From: Candidatus Anammoxibacter sp.
GTDB taxonomy: Bacteria; Planctomycetota; Brocadiia; Brocadiales; Anammoxibacteraceae
DNA length: 64,000 bases
Assembly (NCBI GenBank): GCA_021777105.1
Contig: JAIQZQ010000069.1
Coordinates: 62,001 to 126,000, forward strand
Reading direction: 5' to 3'
This document shows, piece by piece, positions 60,670 through 64,000 of this stretch. The position numbers and the translations under genes were made by a program. The first letter of the stretch is position 1. The number at the start of each line of letters is the position of its first letter. The notes beneath the pieces are model-generated. The model worked only from the letters and a program-made list of their open reading frames with translations, was not told the origin of the DNA and ran no database searches.

Positions 60670-62418
60670 GTGCAAAAATATTTAGCGACGACAGGCGTAT
60701 CTAAAATATGGGATTTGAATAAGGAGATATTGTTTTTAGGTCCTTGGTGTTTGACGGATCCCACTAATAAAGATCTTGTTAAGAACATTCATTACTCGTG
60801 TGCTTCATCGCCATGGAAGCTTACAATCAAAATAAAAGAGGCGGCTGATTATTGCAATGAAATTTATATAAAATTGATTCCGGAATTAACAAAAGCAATG
60901 AACGCTGTTCACAAGACAAGTTATCCCTCTGAATATTGGCGAATAATAATAGGCCCATGGCTTTTGGAATTTATAGGAGTTCTTTATGATAGATTTAAAA
61001 GGATAGAGAATGTTTTAGATAGATATGATTCCTTTTATACAAGCGTTGTTCCTAAAACCAAATGCGCGATTGCGTCGTTAAATTCATATGATTTCATGGT
61101 TAAATTAAGCGATGATTTCTATAATCTGGTTTTGTTTAGCGTTGTCGCTCGATTTTTATGCCCTGAACGAGTAATAGAGACAAACTATGAGGCGGAGTTA
61201 AAGCCTAATTATTTTAAATATAGCGCTAAAAGAAAAATATTTAACTCTTTAACAAAGCCGTTTGATTTGTTTTTTAACGGTCATATTGTCTTAAGCGATA
61301 TGCTCCATCTTTCTTATATTGACATTGCGCGGCTTAGATGGAAGTTGGGCATGTTCAAATCGCATTTTATAAATTTTCGGAGTTTTGACGGCGATTATAA
61401 ATATGATTATTCTGAAGATCTTAGAGACTCAATTCAGCTAAAAGGCGCTGCGGATAAATTTCAAACGTTGCTCTATAAAGTTATCCCATATGCAATGTCT
61501 GTTTCCTGTATTGAGAATTATGAGATATATTCTGAGAATACCGATAAATATAGAAGCGTGAAAAGCGCTAAAGCAATAGGCTCCGCTGTGGGTTGGCACT
61601 ATAGCGAAGGGTTAAAATATTTTGCCGCTAAAGCCGTTGCAAACGGCGCAAAATTAGCGGAATTTCAGCATGGCGGAGGACATGGACTTTTTTTATCCGT
61701 GCCTCATGAGACAATATCTTTAGAGAAAGACGTGTTTTATTCATGGGGCTGGTCTGTAAATAACTGCTCTAAAGTAAAACCGTTGCCAAGCCCGCATCTT
61801 TCTCGGTTAAAAGACTCTCATTCGCAAGAATCAAATGATATATTATTTATTAGCGGCTTTAATTTAAGGTATACGTTACGGTTTCATACCCAGGATTTTC
61901 CGGAAGATATTGAAAAATATTTCAATGACAAGGAATTATTCTTCAGGGAGTTGCCGGATAATATTAAAAACAATATTTATTACCGTCCGTATCCAAATGA
62001 TTTTGGATGGAATGAAATGGAGCAGGCAAAGAGTATGTGTCATGGAGTCAGGTTTAGCTTAACCGGCAATCTGGTTGAGTTAATGCAAAAAGCTAAGATG
62101 GTGGTGGTTGATTATCCATCAACCTCATTTATTGAGGCCCTGGTTATTAATATCCCATGCGTGTTTTTTTGGGATCATGATGTGAATTTAATGCGGTCGG
62201 AGGTTGATGAGCGAATGGAGTTGTTGCGAAACGCCGGTATTTTATTTAAGACTCCGGCGGGGGCGGCAAAGCATATAATTAAAATTATGGATAATATACA
62301 GGATTGGTGGGGCGGCAAGGTCGTAAGAGAAGCCCGCGCTATGTTTTGCGATAAGCATGGCCTAGGCAAGGGGGGGTGGATGAATGTCTGGGCAAAAGAG
62401 TTGAAGAAATATGCGTAG
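60670..62418 (+). CDS. LIC12162-family putative transferase
   Basis: The 582-residue soluble protein opens with the family's typical LFLGPWCLTD (residues 21-30). YPSEYWRIIIGPWLLEFIG lies near 86, AKLAEFQHGGGHGLF near 320 and a late VVVDYPSTSFIEALVINIPC forms the donor-loop-like part. The family was named from Leptospira O-antigen genes and is thought to contain sugar or glycan transferases with a GT-B-like second half; the biochemistry is unproven. It starts at GTG 60670, where the conserved N-terminus lies, 23 bases after the PseG-like stop. Confidence 0.85.
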   Translation: MQKYLATTGVSKIWDLNKEILFLGPWCLTDPTNKDLVKNIHYSCASSPWKLTIKIKEAADYCNEIYIKLIPELTKAMNAVHKTSYPSEYWRIIIGPWLLEFIGVLYDRFKRIENVLDRYDSFYTSVVPKTKCAIASLNSYDFMVKLSDDFYNLVLFSVVARFLCPERVIETNYEAELKPNYFKYSAKRKIFNSLTKPFDLFFNGHIVLSDMLHLSYIDIARLRWKLGMFKSHFINFRSFDGDYKYDYSEDLRDSIQLKGAADKFQTLLYKVIPYAMSVSCIENYEIYSENTDKYRSVKSAKAIGSAVGWHYSEGLKYFAAKAVANGAKLAEFQHGGGHGLFLSVPHETISLEKDVFYSWGWSVNNCSKVKPLPSPHLSRLKDSHSQESNDILFISGFNLRYTLRFHTQDFPEDIEKYFNDKELFFRELPDNIKNNIYYRPYPNDFGWNEMEQAKSMCHGVRFSLTGNLVELMQKAKMVVVDYPSTSFIEALVINIPCVFFWDHDVNLMRSEVDERMELLRNAGILFKTPAGAAKHIIKIMDNIQDWWGGKVVREARAMFCDKHGLGKGGWMNVWAKELKKYA

Positions 62419-62437
62419 GTTGGGATAGAAAACTGTT

Positions 62438-64000
62438 ATGAATATTTACTTTGAAACATACTCAATAACCCAGACGCTGGCGTTGATTGGCTATATAAGA
62501 AAAGCCGACACAATTTATTTCCACAAAAAAACCTGGCTTCCGTTGACTGTAAACCAAAAAATTAAATCCATTGTTGTAAAAATCATATTGGCGGTTAATA
62601 AAAACGCTAAAATTAAAAGCCCGCCGTTGGAGTTGTTAAATAAACACAATTGGGAGTTGAATAAAGAGGCTGTCACGGTTGCGGATAAAATGGAGCCTGA
62701 CATTAAGGGGACTAATATATATAAGACTATTTTACGTATAATCAAAGATGATAATATTGTTAAATACTATAAAACTCATCTGACTCTTGAATTATCAGCA
62801 AGGTTGTTGTTCTTCAAAATAAGTGAAGAGTTGCTTAATTTAGAGAATGGAAACCTTTATATTGTCCCCAAAAACAATGACTATCTATTTTGGAAGAAAT
62901 CCTTTGATTTTGATGCCGTGTACGAACGCATATTGTCTTTGTGTTTTTATATGAACATTATAAGGGATTTTTTTCTAAGATTGCGCGCATTGGGAATCTT
63001 TCTATCTCTGCCTATCGTTTTTTTTCTGCTAAATATAAAAAAGGCAAATTTAAGACGTGTTAAAAAGAAACCATATGATTTAGCCGTGCCGATAATATGG
63101 GGAACTCATAAAGATAATATTGTTACAGGCGGAATTAAAAGGGAACATGACGACTCTTTTTATTACAACGGAGCGCTGGACAGTAGCCGGGTTGTGAATA
63201 TATACAGCTCATGGAGACAATCAAGGGATATTGAAGAAGGGTTTAACAAAGTTATGGAAATTAAGAATATAGCTTATAAGGATAGCGAACAATTCATGAT
63301 AACCCCGGAGTTTATTATCTGGTTCCTCCAAATTCAAGCAAAGATCGTGAAAGATATGCTGCTGAATGCTTTTTATCTTGATGATAATTTGCGCGTTATT
63401 GATTACAGCAATAAATTTGTTTTTGCAATGCTTAAAAAACTTTTAGAGATCGGCAATGTTGATTACAAAGTTGAAATATTACGGGATGATTTTAACCCTA
63501 ATCATATAGTGGCAACTATAATATGCAACAGGTTTAATAGAAAGACAGTTGGAATCCAGCACGCTTTAAACGTGTATGACGCTCCACAGTTCTGTTTTGT
63601 TCATTTAGATAAATATATTGTGTATGGCGACAATCTTGTTGAGACATTCAGGCCTTATTGGGATAATATAAGTCTTGAAAAGACCGGCAGAGAAACCATT
63701 GACTGGGTTGTTAATAATTTTAACGATAAGAATAATATTGAGCGAGTTAAAAGTAGAATTGCGCGACAATACAAATCGAGAAAATTTAACGTTCTTTTTA
63801 CGCTTCCAAATCCGTTTAATTCTTACAACATGCTTAAACAGTGGGATGCGCTATATGATGGGTTGAATCTTCTTAAAGACACAGATATCGACTTCAATTT
63901 GTTCCTCAGGTTTCGCCGTTCCCGCGACCTTGAAGGGTTTGGTTTTACAAAACGATTTATGAATCTTGAGGAAGCCGACAATAGATTTATAATTGATCAC
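62438..64000 (+). CDS. Putative surface carbohydrate transferase, 3' partial
   Basis: An open frame begins at ATG 62438, 19 bases after the previous stop, and runs unbroken for 521 codons to the right edge, so the end is outside the window. I translated it by hand. A hydrophobic stretch (LGIFLSLPIVFFLLNIKKA) lies near residues 185-203. RKTVGIQHALNVYDAPQFCF near 369 and YIVYGDNLVETFRPYW near 393 resemble the GIQHG and Y-x-x-G-x-x-x-x-E loops of capsule and CDP-glycerol-type GT-B transferases. It may be a second transferase working with the LIC12162-type protein. The family is not certain. Confidence 0.75.
   Translation, partial: MNIYFETYSITQTLALIGYIRKADTIYFHKKTWLPLTVNQKIKSIVVKIILAVNKNAKIKSPPLELLNKHNWELNKEAVTVADKMEPDIKGTNIYKTILRIIKDDNIVKYYKTHLTLELSARLLFFKISEELLNLENGNLYIVPKNNDYLFWKKSFDFDAVYERILSLCFYMNIIRDFFLRLRALGIFLSLPIVFFLLNIKKANLRRVKKKPYDLAVPIIWGTHKDNIVTGGIKREHDDSFYYNGALDSSRVVNIYSSWRQSRDIEEGFNKVMEIKNIAYKDSEQFMITPEFIIWFLQIQAKIVKDMLLNAFYLDDNLRVIDYSNKFVFAMLKKLLEIGNVDYKVEILRDDFNPNHIVATIICNRFNRKTVGIQHALNVYDAPQFCFVHLDKYIVYGDNLVETFRPYWDNISLEKTGRETIDWVVNNFNDKNNIERVKSRIARQYKSRKFNVLFTLPNPFNSYNMLKQWDALYDGLNLLKDTDIDFNLFLRFRRSRDLEGFGFTKRFMNLEEADNRFIIDH

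Overview
The window is a continuous stretch of a very large surface-polysaccharide (O-antigen or capsule type) biosynthesis region. Apart from one reversed gene, every convincing gene lies on the + strand. The DNA is AT-rich by eye. Both TAA and TGA end genes normally, and short stop/start overlaps (ATGA, TAATG) show that many genes are translationally coupled. The nucleotide-sugar enzymes, ACP-linked chemistry, nonulosonate-type enzymes and LIC12162-type transferase suggest a Gram-negative, probably uncultured, bacterium. The abundance of B12-type radical SAM proteins would fit a candidate phylum such as Omnitrophota, but no ribosomal or housekeeping gene is present to settle the taxonomy.

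Layout. 1-8085: a GT39 gene cut by the left edge, a GT4 glycosyltransferase, a methyltransferase coupled to a B12-type radical SAM protein, an SDR sugar epimerase and a second GT39 protein. 8248-15198: an acyl module made of an acyl carrier protein, an FkbH-type glyceryl-loading protein, a MaoC/hot-dog/FabG-like fusion, a GNAT acyltransferase, an amidohydrolase, a small HAD phosphatase and an ATP-grasp ligase. 15200-21772: two GT2 enzymes, a NodB deacetylase, a TylF-like methyltransferase, a radical SAM protein and a GT39 protein. 21844-25976: a clear CDP-3,6-dideoxyhexose pathway (rfbF, rfbG, rfbH) followed by an SDR gene broken by a frameshift in a run of ten A. 25966-41940: B12-type radical SAM proteins alternating with dolichyl-phosphate-mannose-synthase-like GT2 enzymes, polytopic GT-C-like proteins, a flippase-like UPF0104 protein, GT4 enzymes and a transglutaminase-like protein without its catalytic cysteine. 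41992-42782: an MNT/HEPN toxin-antitoxin pair whose HEPN gene carries an in-frame TGA. 42782-64000: a nonulosonic-acid-like set (DegT aminotransferase, epimerase, PIG-L deacetylase, NeuA-like, NeuB-like and PseG-like proteins) mixed with four SPASM-type radical SAM enzymes, a B12-type radical SAM protein, two SGNH proteins, WbqC, methyltransferases, a LIC12162-type transferase and a related partial gene at the right edge.

How the genes may work together (inference). Nucleotide-activated deoxy-, amino- and nonulosonate-type sugars are made and decorated (acylation, methylation, deacetylation, radical chemistry). They are then assembled by cytoplasmic GT4/GT2 enzymes and, through polyprenyl-phosphate sugars, by membrane GT39/GT-C enzymes. 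Eleven radical SAM proteins in one glycan locus are the most striking property. They suggest a glycan whose sugars or lipid carriers are altered by radical chemistry that I cannot match to a described pathway.

Other structure: a 326-bp MITE-like element with 16-nt terminal inverted repeats and nested inverted CTAAAGT arrays (45545-45870), and a reversed, compositionally different gene with its own strong ribosome binding site and a perfect 11-bp-stem hairpin at its 3' end (47611-48403). I saw no CRISPR array, tRNA, rRNA, transposase gene or convincing Wzx/Wzy pair.
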